Under the pieces are notes generated by a model, which saw only the letters and a program-made list of their open reading frames with translations, ran no database searches and was not told the DNA's origin. Positions 1 through 7,875 of a stretch of DNA of 64,000 nucleotides are shown piece after piece (position 1 is the first letter of the stretch; each line of letters begins with the position of its first letter). The DNA comes from CBDEGR01 sp965237895 (GTDB lineage: Bacteria; Acidobacteriota; Terriglobia; UBA7540; JAPUME01): NCBI GenBank assembly GCA_965237895.1, contig CBDEGR010000002.1, forward strand, positions 620,001-684,000, written 5' to 3'. The position numbers were made by a program, and so were the translations under genes.

Positions 1-1035
1 TTCAAGCCGTTCATCGTCCAGCCGTACTTGTATCTGGACCCTGATCTGTTGGCTTCGGAAAACGCAGAGATCCTACAAGCTCTGTACGACAGCGTCCGGA
101 TTCTGAACGATGCCTTGCCCCCGGAGTTCCAAATTGTGACGCGGGGCACCCGCGCCACGGGAATCGCAAACTGGGGTGAAATCGTAGTGAGCCTTGAATC
201 ACCTGCGTCCATCAGCTCGAATTGCGGCGCAACGGTGGTAGCGTGCGCAGAGTTCATCCCGATAGAGGGCAACACCCTTTCATCCGTTCTGCACCTTCCG
301 GACGACTTCGACACGTCCGAGTACATGTTCCCTCGCGAAACGATTGTTCATGAGTTTTTGCACGCGCTGGGCATTCAAGGGCACGTGGATAGCGTCGAGT
401 TCCCGGACAGCATCATGGGCAAGGCGGGCGAGTACATCCCAAACCTCGTTCACATCATCAGCAAGATCGACCAGGAAGCGCTGCAGATCATGTACATGAG
501 CCAGCTAACCGACCTCTACAATGACTGGGGCGAATGGTCGGATACCAGCTTCCACTTGGTGGGCCGGACGGACGACGGGATCCTGAACTTCGGCGTGGCG
601 CTGTTCAACGGACTGCCGCAACCGTGGGTGCGGGGCACCCTGCCGAATATGGATTTGGTCGACAATGATCGCCTGGACGGCACGGCCACCTGGAGTGGAA
701 ACCTGCTGGGATTTTCCGGATCGTCACCGATAGCCGGAGATGCCGAGCTTCAAGTGCACCTGTCCACGCTGACAGTTCCTGATAACGAACAGGACTTGCG
801 GTTTCGGGATATCTTCTTCTTGAACCGTTTCGAGTCCGACTCGTCAGATCGTTGGTTCCACACCCGCAACATCTACTACAAGGTCAACGTTTCCGGCAAT
901 GGCTTCCAAAATGTTCGCGGCGAAGGATACGAGCAGGGACACATCACGGGGGCATTCCTTGGCCCTGAACACGAGCACATGGGCGGGACCGTCAAGAGGA
1001 CCGATATGGTGGGCGCGTTTGGAGGCAGTAGATAA
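1..1035 (+). CDS. Metzincin-like metalloprotease with TbpB-like C-terminal barrel, 5' partial (copy 1)
   Basis: The reading frame is open from base 1, so the gene begins outside the window; the TTG at 28 is only the first in-frame start-like codon. The motif HEFLHALGIQGH (HExxHxxGxxxH), followed by a SIMG met-turn-like sequence, indicates a zinc protease of metzincin type. The last ~150 residues, ending in TGAFLGPEHEHMGG and GAFGG, resemble the TbpB/Slam-type lipoprotein beta-barrel. A surface or secreted protease is inferred. A near-identical copy lies at 40249-41574. The two differ most in the first 90 bases and are almost identical after that. Protease motif is seen; the barrel is by family resemblance. 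Confidence 0.7.
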   Translation, partial: FKPFIVQPYLYLDPDLLASENAEILQALYDSVRILNDALPPEFQIVTRGTRATGIANWGEIVVSLESPASISSNCGATVVACAEFIPIEGNTLSSVLHLPDDFDTSEYMFPRETIVHEFLHALGIQGHVDSVEFPDSIMGKAGEYIPNLVHIISKIDQEALQIMYMSQLTDLYNDWGEWSDTSFHLVGRTDDGILNFGVALFNGLPQPWVRGTLPNMDLVDNDRLDGTATWSGNLLGFSGSSPIAGDAELQVHLSTLTVPDNEQDLRFRDIFFLNRFESDSSDRWFHTRNIYYKVNVSGNGFQNVRGEGYEQGHITGAFLGPEHEHMGGTVKRTDMVGAFGGSR

Positions 1036-1101
1036 CGGATTTGGCTGACAACAATAGGTCGGTGGCATCTTAGATCGGCGCATCGAGTGTAGGATCGTGT
1101 C
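1..1101 (+). repeat. Long direct duplication, copy 1 (partner 40540-41640)
   Basis: Bases 1-1101 match 40540-41640 at constant offset 40,539. Identity stops abruptly at 1101/41640, 66 bases after the protease stop codon, giving a sharp recombination junction. The left limit lies outside the window. Confidence 0.9.
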
Positions 1102-1651
1102 TGACGGTGAGATGCAAGGTCTGTGGTCCCGTATTCTGGCTGGAGAAGCGAACGCTCCTGGGACTTACGCGAAACGGACCGTCAATTTCCTTCCGGATCT
1201 CGAAAAGACCGAAGCCGCGCTGTTCACCAAGTTATGCGGATTCGTCTGGACAACAGTCGCAGATGAAAAGCTTGTGCCGTTGGTGTTTGACAAAGGGGCG
1301 GAAATCTACAAAAGAAACGGGGTTGATTTCATCGACTTAAAGGAGCTTGACAGTATTGGTCTTATTCATCACACCGCAGTGACGGAAGGCCTAGTAATAG
1401 GAATGCTTCCCAAGAGAGTTTCTGCAACCTACTTCGGCAGGCCGCTTGCATTAGAGATGCCCAACAATAATGAGAACAAACTTGAGATTGGAGAGGTGAT
1501 ACTTACACGCATCGGGGAGGACCTTGCGCCGATATGTGGAAGCAAGCCCGTGGAGAGATTCTGGGAGTATGTGAGAGACAAATGGAAGAAGTACTTACCG
1601 AAATCGGAGACGGAACAGAGTCTCTCTGAAACTCCAAACGTCCATGGGTAG
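1097..1651 (+). pseudogene. DUF2806-like protein, C-terminal fragment
   Basis: The frame encodes MQGLWSRILAGEA, FLPDLEKTEA, KLCGFVW and APICGSKPVERFWEYVRDKWKKYLP, the conserved C-terminal half of DUF2806-type proteins as I remember them. Family members are longer at the N terminus, and this frame starts exactly at the end of the duplicated segment (1101), so the 5' half was replaced by the duplication. The GTG at 1097 lies in the duplicated DNA and is probably not a natural start. Function of the family is unknown. Not expected to be functional. Confidence 0.6.
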
Positions 1652-1913
1652 CCCCCCTCGGGGCCAGGTCGAACAGTTCCCGATCACGGTCCCGTTCCAA
1701 GAACTCATCGAGTCCCTTCATGAGACGGGCCATAGAAACCGGGTCGTTCTGGGTGACGTGCTCCAGGTAGCTGCCCCTGTGGTGCTGTCTGGGCCTCGAT
1801 CTGTAACGAAGATCGAGTAAACAGGAGACGCCATGAAGAAAAAACAAGACGGTCTGGTTCCCATTGCTGAAGAAAGAGCTGGCGCCCAAAGAAGGAGTCC
1901 GCCATGCAGCTGA
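1652..1913 (+). other. Junction region with a repA-like 5' fragment
   Basis: At 1833 an ATG preceded by AGGAGA starts MKKKQDGLVPIAEE, which resembles the N terminus of plasmid RepA (RepA_C family) proteins as I recall them, but the frame ends after 26 residues near 1913. A minus-strand stretch about 1665-1745 reads MARLMKGLDEFLERDRDRELFDLA and may be another gene fragment. No complete gene is visible. Confidence 0.3.
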
Positions 1914-2362
1914 AATCTTTCCGTGTGCGGAAGTTTAGAAATATCGAGGACTCGGGAGAGGTCGAGTTGCTCGATGCGCTCACTTGCGTGGTCGGGAAGA
2001 ACCAAGCCGGGAAGAGTGCGCTCCTACGAGCGCTGCACAAGTTCAACCCACATCGTCCCGCGCCGTTCGACATGCGCCGCGAGTGGCCCCGAGGTCAGCG
2101 CACCGAACGCAACGAGAAACAGATCGTCTGCGAGGTGAGCTTCACACTATCGTCCGAAGAGTTGAAAAAACTTGGAGAGATAGCTGGTCAGGAGTTGAGC
2201 GGCACGGATATCGTCGTCACGAAGGACTACAAGGGAAACTTCGAGATTCAGGTCCCAGAAGATTCGACGCTCTTCATTCAGGTAATCAGAGAGCGGGTCA
2301 TTGGAAGATTGCCAGATGGAAGGGACTCGCTGGCTTTCTGGAACGCGACCGGAACTCTTTGA
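1904..2362 (+). pseudogene. AAA/ABC-type ATPase, N-terminal fragment
   Basis: Starts at an ATG preceded by AAGGAG. Residues 1-45 read as the start of an SMC/OLD-type ATPase: MQLKSFRVRKFRNIEDSG, then Walker A GKNQAGKS near residue 31-38. The frame stops after 152 residues without signature or Walker B motifs; residues past about 125 (RDSLAFWNATGTL) look like unrelated joined sequence. Such ATPases are usually 400-700 residues, so this is a 3'-truncated remnant, probably of an OLD-like or restriction-associated gene. Walker A is seen directly; the subfamily is not determinable. Confidence 0.6.
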
Positions 2363-2446
2363 TCTGCCCGTTCCCGTCGTCGGGATTGTCGTTCCCCGCA
2401 GGCGCGCCATGAAGCCCCGGGCAGCGAAAAGCCAGAAAACCAGGAG

Positions 2447-2734
2447 TTGAAAAACCTTACAAATCCTTACATTGAGAAAACCAGTGCAAGGCGCTATTTG
2501 GAGGCGCGCAGATGGCCTGATGGCCCGCATTGCGTGGTCTGTGGCGATGATTTCGACATCACAACACGCAAGCGTGCGGGGTTCTACCGTTGCAACCCCT
2601 GCAAGGAAGATTTCACCGTCCGCACGGGGACAATCTTTGAGCGGTCCCACGTACCTTTGCGGAAGTGGGTTACGGCTATGCGATGTATTTGCTCGTCGCA
2701 GCAGAGTATCAGCTCGCTCCAGCTAGTGAGCTAG
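2447..2734 (+). pseudogene. IS1595-family transposase, N-terminal remnant
   Basis: Reads ARRYLEARRWPDGPHCVVCG, then CNPCKEDFTVRTGTIFERSHVPLRKW, the N-terminal zinc-ribbon region of IS1595-family transposases (two CxxC pairs). After KW the similarity moves to another frame (AMYLLVAA) and back (SISSLQL), showing frameshifts; the DDE catalytic domain is absent. A dead IS fragment. Confidence 0.65.
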
Positions 2735-3395
2735 TTCCCCCCTTCCAACCGCAAGGGGAACTGCGACCCTGGTTCCAGCGTCTCGATCAACGGCTTCGCC
2801 ACTTGACAGGCGAGCCGCTTTGCCGGACTCGAAGAAGCCCTGTGGCAGTACAAATAAATACAAGGGTCCGCTGCGCCGTTTCGCGCCCTGGACAGCTGCG
2901 GGCCGATCCGGGAGACGTGGCTGTTTACGAGGGAAAGGGGATGGATGGGCTTGGTTGTCGGGTTTTTCCGGGCCGTGCTTGCCGGGCCGAAGGAAACCTT
3001 TCGGTCATACCAGCCGCCTGAGCCGTAGCGGAGGGAGCGGAGCTTCGCGTCGCCTTCCGGTGTGCTAGACTCCATTGGTTTGCTGGCAGGCCTTCCCTGA
3101 CAGGAGTTCGTTCAGGAGCGAGCCGCACTTGGGCGCCGCGCACCGCTTCGGTCGAGACCCAGGCCATCAGCAGACGCGGCAGCTTGCCGAAGGGCAGCTT
3201 GTACTCATCCGTTCGACTCAAGATCAACTTGTAAGGCCCATTGACGCGCTTGCACTGATGTCGGTCTCCGGGGTTGGAACGGGGCAGGCTGCACAGCACC
3301 ATCAGCCGCGCCATGAAACCGAGCCCTCTTCGAGCTGGCCTGGTTTTGCTCCGCCCTTGACACCGTCTCGACCAGCCCTGATAATCTCCCCTAGT
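2735..3395 (-). pseudogene. Decayed plasmid replication protein (RepA-like)
   Basis: On the minus strand about 3365-3160 a frame reads GFMARLMVLCSLPRSNPGD, then RVNGPYKLIL and KLPFGKLPRLLMAWVSTEAVR. These match the signature block of plasmid RepA proteins (RepA_C). Downstream the frame is lost; weakly related stretches continue in other frames to about 2760. Several frameshifts mean it cannot make a functional initiator. It suggests that plasmid DNA contributed to this region. The block is recognised from memory of the family. Confidence 0.5.
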
Positions 3396-3429
3396 ATTCG
3401 CAATTTCCTTTCCTAGACAAGGAGGAGCA

Positions 3430-3747
3430 ATGGTGCGAGTTGGCAAGTGTGCTTTTATCGTTGGACTGGTGATCGCCGGGGCCGGCGGCTTAGGCTTGGA
3501 ACAGGCCTGGTTTGGCTGGGTACTGGCAGTGCTCGGCCTGGTCGTCGGATTCTTGAATATCAGCGACCAGGAGAGTCAGACCTTCCTGTTAGCAGCGATA
3601 GCCCTTATCGTAGCGGCAAACGCGGTGGGAGCGATCCCCTACATCGGGGAGTTGGTGACCCGGATCATCGCGAATCTGGTGATCTTCCTGGGGGGCGCGA
3701 TCTTGGTGGTAGCGGTTAAGAGTCTGTTCACGGTAGCAAGAAACTGA
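3430..3747 (+). CDS. Small hydrophobic membrane protein, unknown function
   Basis: A 105-residue protein with an excellent ribosome binding site (AAGGAGGAGC, 3418-3427) just before ATG 3430. It is almost entirely hydrophobic: segments about 8-24, 28-44, 51-68 and 76-97 look like four transmembrane helices separated by short polar turns (NISDQESQ, GELVTR). No catalytic motif is seen. It stands alone between decayed genes, but the start signal and unbroken frame argue that it is real. I do not recognise the family. Confidence 0.6.
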   Translation: MVRVGKCAFIVGLVIAGAGGLGLEQAWFGWVLAVLGLVVGFLNISDQESQTFLLAAIALIVAANAVGAIPYIGELVTRIIANLVIFLGGAILVVAVKSLFTVARN

Positions 3748-4147
3748 AGTCGCTCTGACGCCGGCGTCATCGGGACCGGGAAGCCTTCTCGCGAAAGAGG
3801 CGTTCTCACCCCGTCGCTAACACCGTTCCGGAACGCCGAAGCCTATCCATCCGCGTTCATCACTGGATCGTTGCGTAGCTGCTCTTTTGTGGAATAGCTT
3901 CAGAGCGGTTTTTCTTTCGCCGCTCAACCTGTCGCCCGCGCCGTGACTTGAGGTCTATCCCCGCGTGTGCGGGGAACCTCTAGTCTATCCATCGCCGCAA
4001 CCGCCCAGCACCCCTTCCAGGGCTTGCATCTCTCGCCAGTCCACCGTCAGCTCGTACTTGCGCTTTTCACCTTGACCACCTGGCGTGCAAACCAGCAGCG
4101 GTTCCGCTCGCGTGAAACTAAGATGTCCTCTCCCGGTGAAGGTCAAG
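3748..4147. other. Mostly non-coding stretch
   Basis: No convincing gene. Contains one CRISPR-like repeat (3952-3978, listed separately). A minus-strand frame at 3985-4191 (KYELTVDWREMQALEGVL) may be a gene fragment, but I do not recognise it. Confidence 0.4.
3952..3978 (-). CRISPR. Solitary type I-E-like CRISPR repeat
   Basis: Read on the minus strand the sequence contains CCCCGCACACGCGGGG, preceded by GGTT and followed by ATAGACC. This is the form of type I-E repeats: a CCCCGC/GCGGGG stem and conserved GATAGACC-like end. No second repeat occurs at the expected ~61-bp spacing on either side and no cas gene is in the window. It is an orphan repeat, a relic of an array or of spacer-sized transfer, or a chance hairpin. 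Confidence 0.45.
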
Positions 4148-4300
4148 GATCGCCTCATGGTGGCGATCCGGCACACCTGCTGTATCTTCAAGGAGCCGCG
4201 CCAGCCGATCGAGAAACATCACCTCAACGGAAAAACCACCGATAACATCTGGAACAACCTCGCCGTCCTCTGCCGGAAAGCTGCCGGCAAAAGAGGGGCG
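4148..4300 (+). pseudogene. HNH endonuclease-like remnant
   Basis: The + frame encodes IRHTCCIFKEPRQPIEKHHLNGKTTDNIWNNLAVLCR. The spaced HH, N, N-L and LC residues fit the core of an HNH nuclease (EKHHLNG...NNLAVLC), although the first zinc CxxC is degenerate (TCCIFKE). The frame has no sensible N terminus and changes to unrelated sequence after about 4300. A remnant of a mobile or restriction nuclease. Confidence 0.35.
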
Positions 4301-4302
4301 GC

Positions 4303-4425
4303 GTCGAATGTAGTGCAAAAACCTTCGTTGCTCCGAAGCGCGGCCGTTATGTCCTGTTGCTCGTGAACTGGGGTGACGAGCCTACAACCGTCAGCATCGA
4401 TGAGTTTGTCTGGGATGCCGAATAG
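4303..4425 (+). pseudogene. C-terminal fragment of an unrecognised protein
   Basis: Forty codons ending in TAG read VECSAKTFVAPKRGRYVLLLVNW and end in SIDEFVWDAE. The composition is protein-like (beta-strand-rich with a good stop) but has no start, so it looks like the 3' end of a larger gene cut at about 4300. I do not recognise the family. Confidence 0.3.
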
Positions 4426-4447
4426 TTGAAAGCGTTAGATGTTGTTC

Positions 4448-5451
4448 TTAAATGGCGATCCGCTCTACTTCGTCCAGGGAAATCTCTTCCTGTCTCCGGT
4501 CGTAGAGCATGGTGGTGCGGGGGGACTCGTGGTTAGCGATGTGCTGCGCCGTTTCCAGGGTGCCGTGGTTCTTGAGGTAGGCGGTGATGCCGGTGGCGCG
4601 GAAGGTGTGGTTGCCGATGCGGGTCAGGATGCCGGCGGCTTTGGCCCGCCGCTGAATCATACGGTAGGCGTCTTGCTGCCACAAGGGATTGGCGGTGAGC
4701 AGGCCGGTGCGGCCGGCGGCCGTCCGGAAAAGCGGCCCGTCGAGGTCCTCGGCAATGCCGGCGGCGGCGAGGTAGGAGTCGAGATACAGCTCCAGGTTGT
4801 GATGACAGGGGACTACATGCTCTTTGCCGCCCTTCTCGTGCAGCCGGACCCAGCCGCGGCGTCCCTGCACGAAATAGTCCCGGACCCTCATCCGCAAGAC
4901 GGCGCTGACGCGGGCGAAGGTGTAGACCATGGCGCCGATGAGCGCCCGGTCGCGCAGACCCAGCAGCAAAGGTTCCTCAGTTTCGGTTCCATCGCCGTGC
5001 TGCACGGTCCGGACGGTCCGGATGCTGTCGAGCAAGGCGCGGGCTTCCTCTGCAGTCAGCACCGGCGTCTTGCCCCTCTTGAGGGAGTATTTGGGGCCGC
5101 GCACGGCGTGGGCCGGGTTCACCTCAGGACCTGGCCGGTGACCAGCCAGTCAAACAGAACGCGAAGCGCCGCCAGGTGCTGCTTGACGGTAGCCGGGGCC
5201 AGTTGGCCCTGCAGGTGCTGAATGAAAGCGGCGACGTGGACCGGCTGCACGTCGGTGAGCCGGCCGATGCGGTGATCCTGACACCAGGCCGCAAAGCGGC
5301 GGGCGGCGTTGAGGTAGGCGCGGCGGGTGTGGGGGTTGTTGATCTGAGCGGTGAAGAACTCCAGCATGCGCCTGGCGGCCTGGGGAGTGGGCGTGAAAAG
5401 GGAAGCGGGGAGCTGTTCTGTGCCGGGGGAGATGGTCAGTTCAGTGCTCAT
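4448..5451 (-). pseudogene. Tyrosine recombinase/integrase, split by a frameshift
   Basis: ATG at 5451 opens an N-terminal SAM-like core-binding domain (110 residues, to 5119). The catalytic domain continues in the next frame from about 5122 to 4448: FARVSAV (Arg I), GGKEHVV (Lys), HTFRATG (HxxR), HESPRTTMLYDRR (His and Tyr nucleophile). The first frame ends VLR-stop where relatives read VL..NPA; restoring one base in the CTGAGGTGAACC run at about 5120 would join the halves, so a 1-bp deletion is likely. Intact length would be ~333 residues, normal for XerC/D-like or plasmid integrases. Fragments of close relatives occur at 19840 and 42386. Confidence 0.8.
4449..4737. repeat. Direct duplication of the integrase 3' end (partner 42387-42675)
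   Basis: The 289 bases are nearly identical to 42387-42675 and cover the last ~95 integrase codons. Both edges are sharp, with unrelated sequence beyond. Confidence 0.85.
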
Positions 5452-5499
5452 GGCGAGGCCTCCATTCTCTCGGGTGTGAGATCCTCATACGGACCGGAC

Positions 5500-5814
5500 T
5501 CAGCCGAATATCCTGACAGCCAGCCAACCAAAGAACGCGGCATTCGCTGCAACCAGTGCCGCGCCCAACTCTCTGTGGTTCCGTCGGATCGCGACCGCGG
5601 CCACGAGATACCCGCCGACCGGAAACAGCCCCCACACGAAGAAGCGCGGTGTCATCGCGAGGTACGCCGAAGCCGGCCCGACCAGGGCCGCAGCCACCAG
5701 CAGCGGCATTGGACGTCTGCGGGCCAGTCCGAACGAGGCCGCCAGCACGCTCAGCGCCACCGCCGGCCAGAAGAGCAAGAGGGGCCAGAAATCCACCAAG
5801 TCAACCATACTCAT
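5500..5814 (-). CDS. Small integral membrane protein, unknown
   Basis: A 104-residue protein beginning MSMVDLVDFWPLLLF; GGAGGT at 5821-5826 sits 6 bases upstream of ATG 5814, so this start is preferred over the upstream ATG near 5838. Four hydrophobic stretches (FWPLLLFWPAVALSVLAA, MPLLVAAALVGPASAYLA, FVWGLFPVGGYLVAAVA, ALVAANAAFFGWLAV) indicate a four-helix membrane protein. No functional motif. It lies 48 bases downstream of the integrase start but may be independent of it. Confidence 0.55.
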   Translation of the reverse strand: MSMVDLVDFWPLLLFWPAVALSVLAASFGLARRRPMPLLVAAALVGPASAYLAMTPRFFVWGLFPVGGYLVAAVAIRRNHRELGAALVAANAAFFGWLAVRIFG

Positions 5815-5914
5815 GGGAGCACCTCCGTCGCGATCCATAGTAGCGTGTGATAATGTCCTTTATAACACTCCTACCAACCCCTTCTCAACGGTCCCTTTCC
5901 TTAGGCCGTGAGGT

Positions 5915-6005
5915 TTACTTGGGGAATTTCTGCTGCCGCCATTGCTTTTTGGGGAACAACTGCTGCAGGCATTGCTCTGGGGGGGAGAACTGCTGCTGCC
6001 AGTAG
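5915..6005 (+). repeat. Imperfect ~30-bp tandem repeats, GCTGC-rich
   Basis: About three imperfect copies of a unit like TTTTGGGGAACAACTGCTGC followed by a GCATTGCT run. An overlapping 69-codon frame (5908-6117) translates to alanine/glycine-rich repeats (AAAIAFWGTTAAGIALGGRTAAA); probably not a real gene. Confidence 0.3.
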
Positions 6006-6051
6006 TGGTCTGGCACTGGGTATTACACCCAAGTTAGTTCGGGAAAGAATC

Positions 6052-6615
6052 CTAATTTACTGTAATGTCGACAATGATGCCGTATTCAGAAGATCTCCTA
6101 GAATTCCAGTTTTTTAGCCGAGATAAAGGGATTGCACTCAATTGATCTGTTGGCTCGTGCGGCATGAGAAAGGCTATTATATCTAACGTGTCGACTCGCT
6201 CCGGGTTCTGCAATTTTGGTAGAGAGGTTTCGTCCACGTAGACAAGCACAAAGATTTCCCCCTCTCTCGTCTTGTGAATTTCCGGGTCATGGGTTCTACC
6301 CATCGCTCTAGCGAGGGCGACATCGTCAACGGCTTGCCCGGACGTGTCCCTCAGTGACCAGCGCCTTGCGAATCCAAATACACCATTGGGCAGTTGGGAG
6401 ATTTTCAAATTTTCTTCCAACGGACTTAACACCCGAACTCCATGTGTTTCTCTGAGACTCTCTCGATTCGCCCCAATGACAATGGCATCGGGAGGCCGAG
6501 TCGGTTCGATGGGGGGTGGAGGGACATCGGGAGGCCGAGTCGATCCGATGAGGGTTGGAGGGACATCGGGAGGCCGAGTCGGTCCGATGAAGGTTGCAAT
6601 AAACGTAACGATGGT
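6052..6615 (-). pseudogene. Hypothetical protein with proline-rich repeats, 5' end removed by IS3 copy A
   Basis: A minus frame running from the left end of the IS3 element to TAA/TAG-type stop at 6052. It begins (after the IS) with three 13-residue repeats of the form RPPDVPPTLIGST and continues as a mixed soluble domain (ESLRETHGVRVLSPLEENLKISQLP ... GEIFVLVYVDE ... DTLDIIAFLMPHE). The apparent start inside the IS (6699) is an artefact of insertion, so the N terminus is lost. The Pro-rich part could be a linker between a lost membrane or export region and the globular domain. Family not recognised. Confidence 0.45.
6486..6602. repeat. Three tandem 39-bp repeats
   Basis: CATCGGGAGGCCGAGTCG recurs at 6486, 6525 and 6564 with an exact 39-bp period. 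It encodes the 13-residue RPPD repeats on the minus strand and ends 14 bp before the IS3 left end. Confidence 0.85.
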
Positions 6616-6681
6616 TGACCTGACCCCCTCAAACCGGTCCAGTTCTAATGTTAGAGTTGGACCTGGAATAGGGAGGTCAGG

Positions 6682-6828
6682 ATGGTCAAGAGGAAGCATT
6701 CGATCGAACAGATTATCGGTAAACTTCGAGAGACCGAAGTGGAACTTGCCCAGGGTCGCAGCGTAGCCGAGGTGTGCCGGTCGTTGGGGGTGACCGAGCA
6801 GACCTATTACCGCTGGCGAAAGGAGTAG
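6682..6828 (+). pseudogene. IS3 orfA, copy A, truncated by a nonsense codon
   Basis: Begins ATG 6682 with GGGAGG upstream (6671-6676). Encodes the helix-turn-helix protein MVKRKHSIEQIIGKLRETEV up to residue 48, where TAC of copy B (after KE) is TAG here (6826-6828). In copy B the frame runs to 92 residues with a leucine-zipper-like coil. The stop prevents the full OrfA and the OrfAB transframe transposase. Confidence 0.9.
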
Positions 6829-7841
6829 GGCGGTCTAAAGATGGATCAGGCCAAGCGGTTGAAGGTCCTCGAGCAGGAGAACACTCGCTTGAGGAGGGCG
6901 GTTGCAGACCTGACCTTGGACAAGCAGATTCTGCAGGAGGTCACAAGGGGAAACGGCTAAGCCCGGCGCGTCGCCGGCAGTGGGCGGCGCATATCTGTAA
7001 GGCGTTGGGTGTCTCGGAACGCCGGGCTTGTCGAGTGCTCAGCCAACCCCGGTCCACCCAGCGCCATCGATGCATCGCTGCTCCCGACGAGGATGCCCTG
7101 ACGAGGGCCATCGTCACCCTGGCCGGTCGGTTTGGTCGCTATGGCTATCGTCGGGTCACGGCCTTGCTGCGGCGAGCCGGCTGGAGGGTCAACCATAAGA
7201 GAGTGGAGCGCATCTGGAGGCGGGAGGGGTTGAGAGTGCCGCAGAAACAGCCGAAGCGTGGACGCCTTTGGCTCAACGACGGATCGTGCGTTCGTCTGCG
7301 CCCCTGCAGTCCGAACCACGTCTGGGCTTACGACTTCGTCCAAGCCCGCACTCACGACGGGAGGGCTTTCCGGTTGTTGACGGTCATCGATGAGTACACT
7401 CGGGAATGTCTGGCTATCCAGGTGGCCCGCCAGATTCGATCCGACGATGTCGTGCAGCTACTGGCCGATCTGTTCGTTCTCCGAGGTCCGCCCGAGCACC
7501 TTCGCTCGGATAATGGCCCGGAGTTCTGCGCCCAAGCTCTACGAGAGTGGCTGGGGCGAATCGGAGTGAAGACGCTCTACATCCAACCCGGGAGTCCCTG
7601 GGAGAACGGCTACAACGAGAGCTTTAATGGGAAGCTCCGCGACGAGTTGCTCGACCGGGAGATCTTCTACACCTTGCAGGAAGCGAAGGTGTTAATCGAG
7701 CAGTGGAGGCGACACTACAACAGGGTTCGACCTCACAGTGCTCTTGGTTATCGTCCACCGGCACCGGAGGCCATGGAAATCCCGCCGCTGCTCGGGAGGC
7801 AGCTGCCTCCCGACCTAGGGACAGAATTACCGCTGAACTAA
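6774..7841 (+). CDS. IS3 orfB, DDE transposase domain, copy A
   Basis: The true product is normally made by -1 frameshifting from orfA at G GGA AAC (6948-6954), then RLSPARRRQ onward; no good independent start is seen nearby, and the first ~58 codons of this frame overlap orfA and are not protein-like. It contains the HTH_21 region (ERRACRVLSQPRST), then the rve core with catalytic D in AYDFVQARTHDGR, D in SDNGPEF and E in NESFNGKLRDELL. Because orfA of this copy has a premature stop, transposase is probably not made. The protein is otherwise almost identical to copy B. Confidence 0.8.
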   Translation: MPVVGGDRADLLPLAKGVGRSKDGSGQAVEGPRAGEHSLEEGGCRPDLGQADSAGGHKGKRLSPARRRQWAAHICKALGVSERRACRVLSQPRSTQRHRCIAAPDEDALTRAIVTLAGRFGRYGYRRVTALLRRAGWRVNHKRVERIWRREGLRVPQKQPKRGRLWLNDGSCVRLRPCSPNHVWAYDFVQARTHDGRAFRLLTVIDEYTRECLAIQVARQIRSDDVVQLLADLFVLRGPPEHLRSDNGPEFCAQALREWLGRIGVKTLYIQPGSPWENGYNESFNGKLRDELLDREIFYTLQEAKVLIEQWRRHYNRVRPHSALGYRPPAPEAMEIPPLLGRQLPPDLGTELPLN

Positions 7842-7875
7842 CATACGAGTTGGTACAATCACTGGGGGCAGGTCA

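Larger units (their letters stand above)
6616..7875 (+). mobile_element. IS3-family (IS407-like) insertion sequence, copy A, inactivated
   Basis: A 1260-bp element, the same length as copy B at 38989-40248. Ends are TGACCTGACCCCC (left) and, in reverse complement, TGACCTGCCCCCA (right). Two overlapping frames orfA/orfB with a D-D-E integrase core are typical of IS3. OrfA carries a nonsense mutation. Flanks are TGGT on the left and ATTC on the right, so no target-site duplication remains; insertion was followed by recombination or deletion. The element abuts truncated genes on both sides. Confidence 0.9.
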
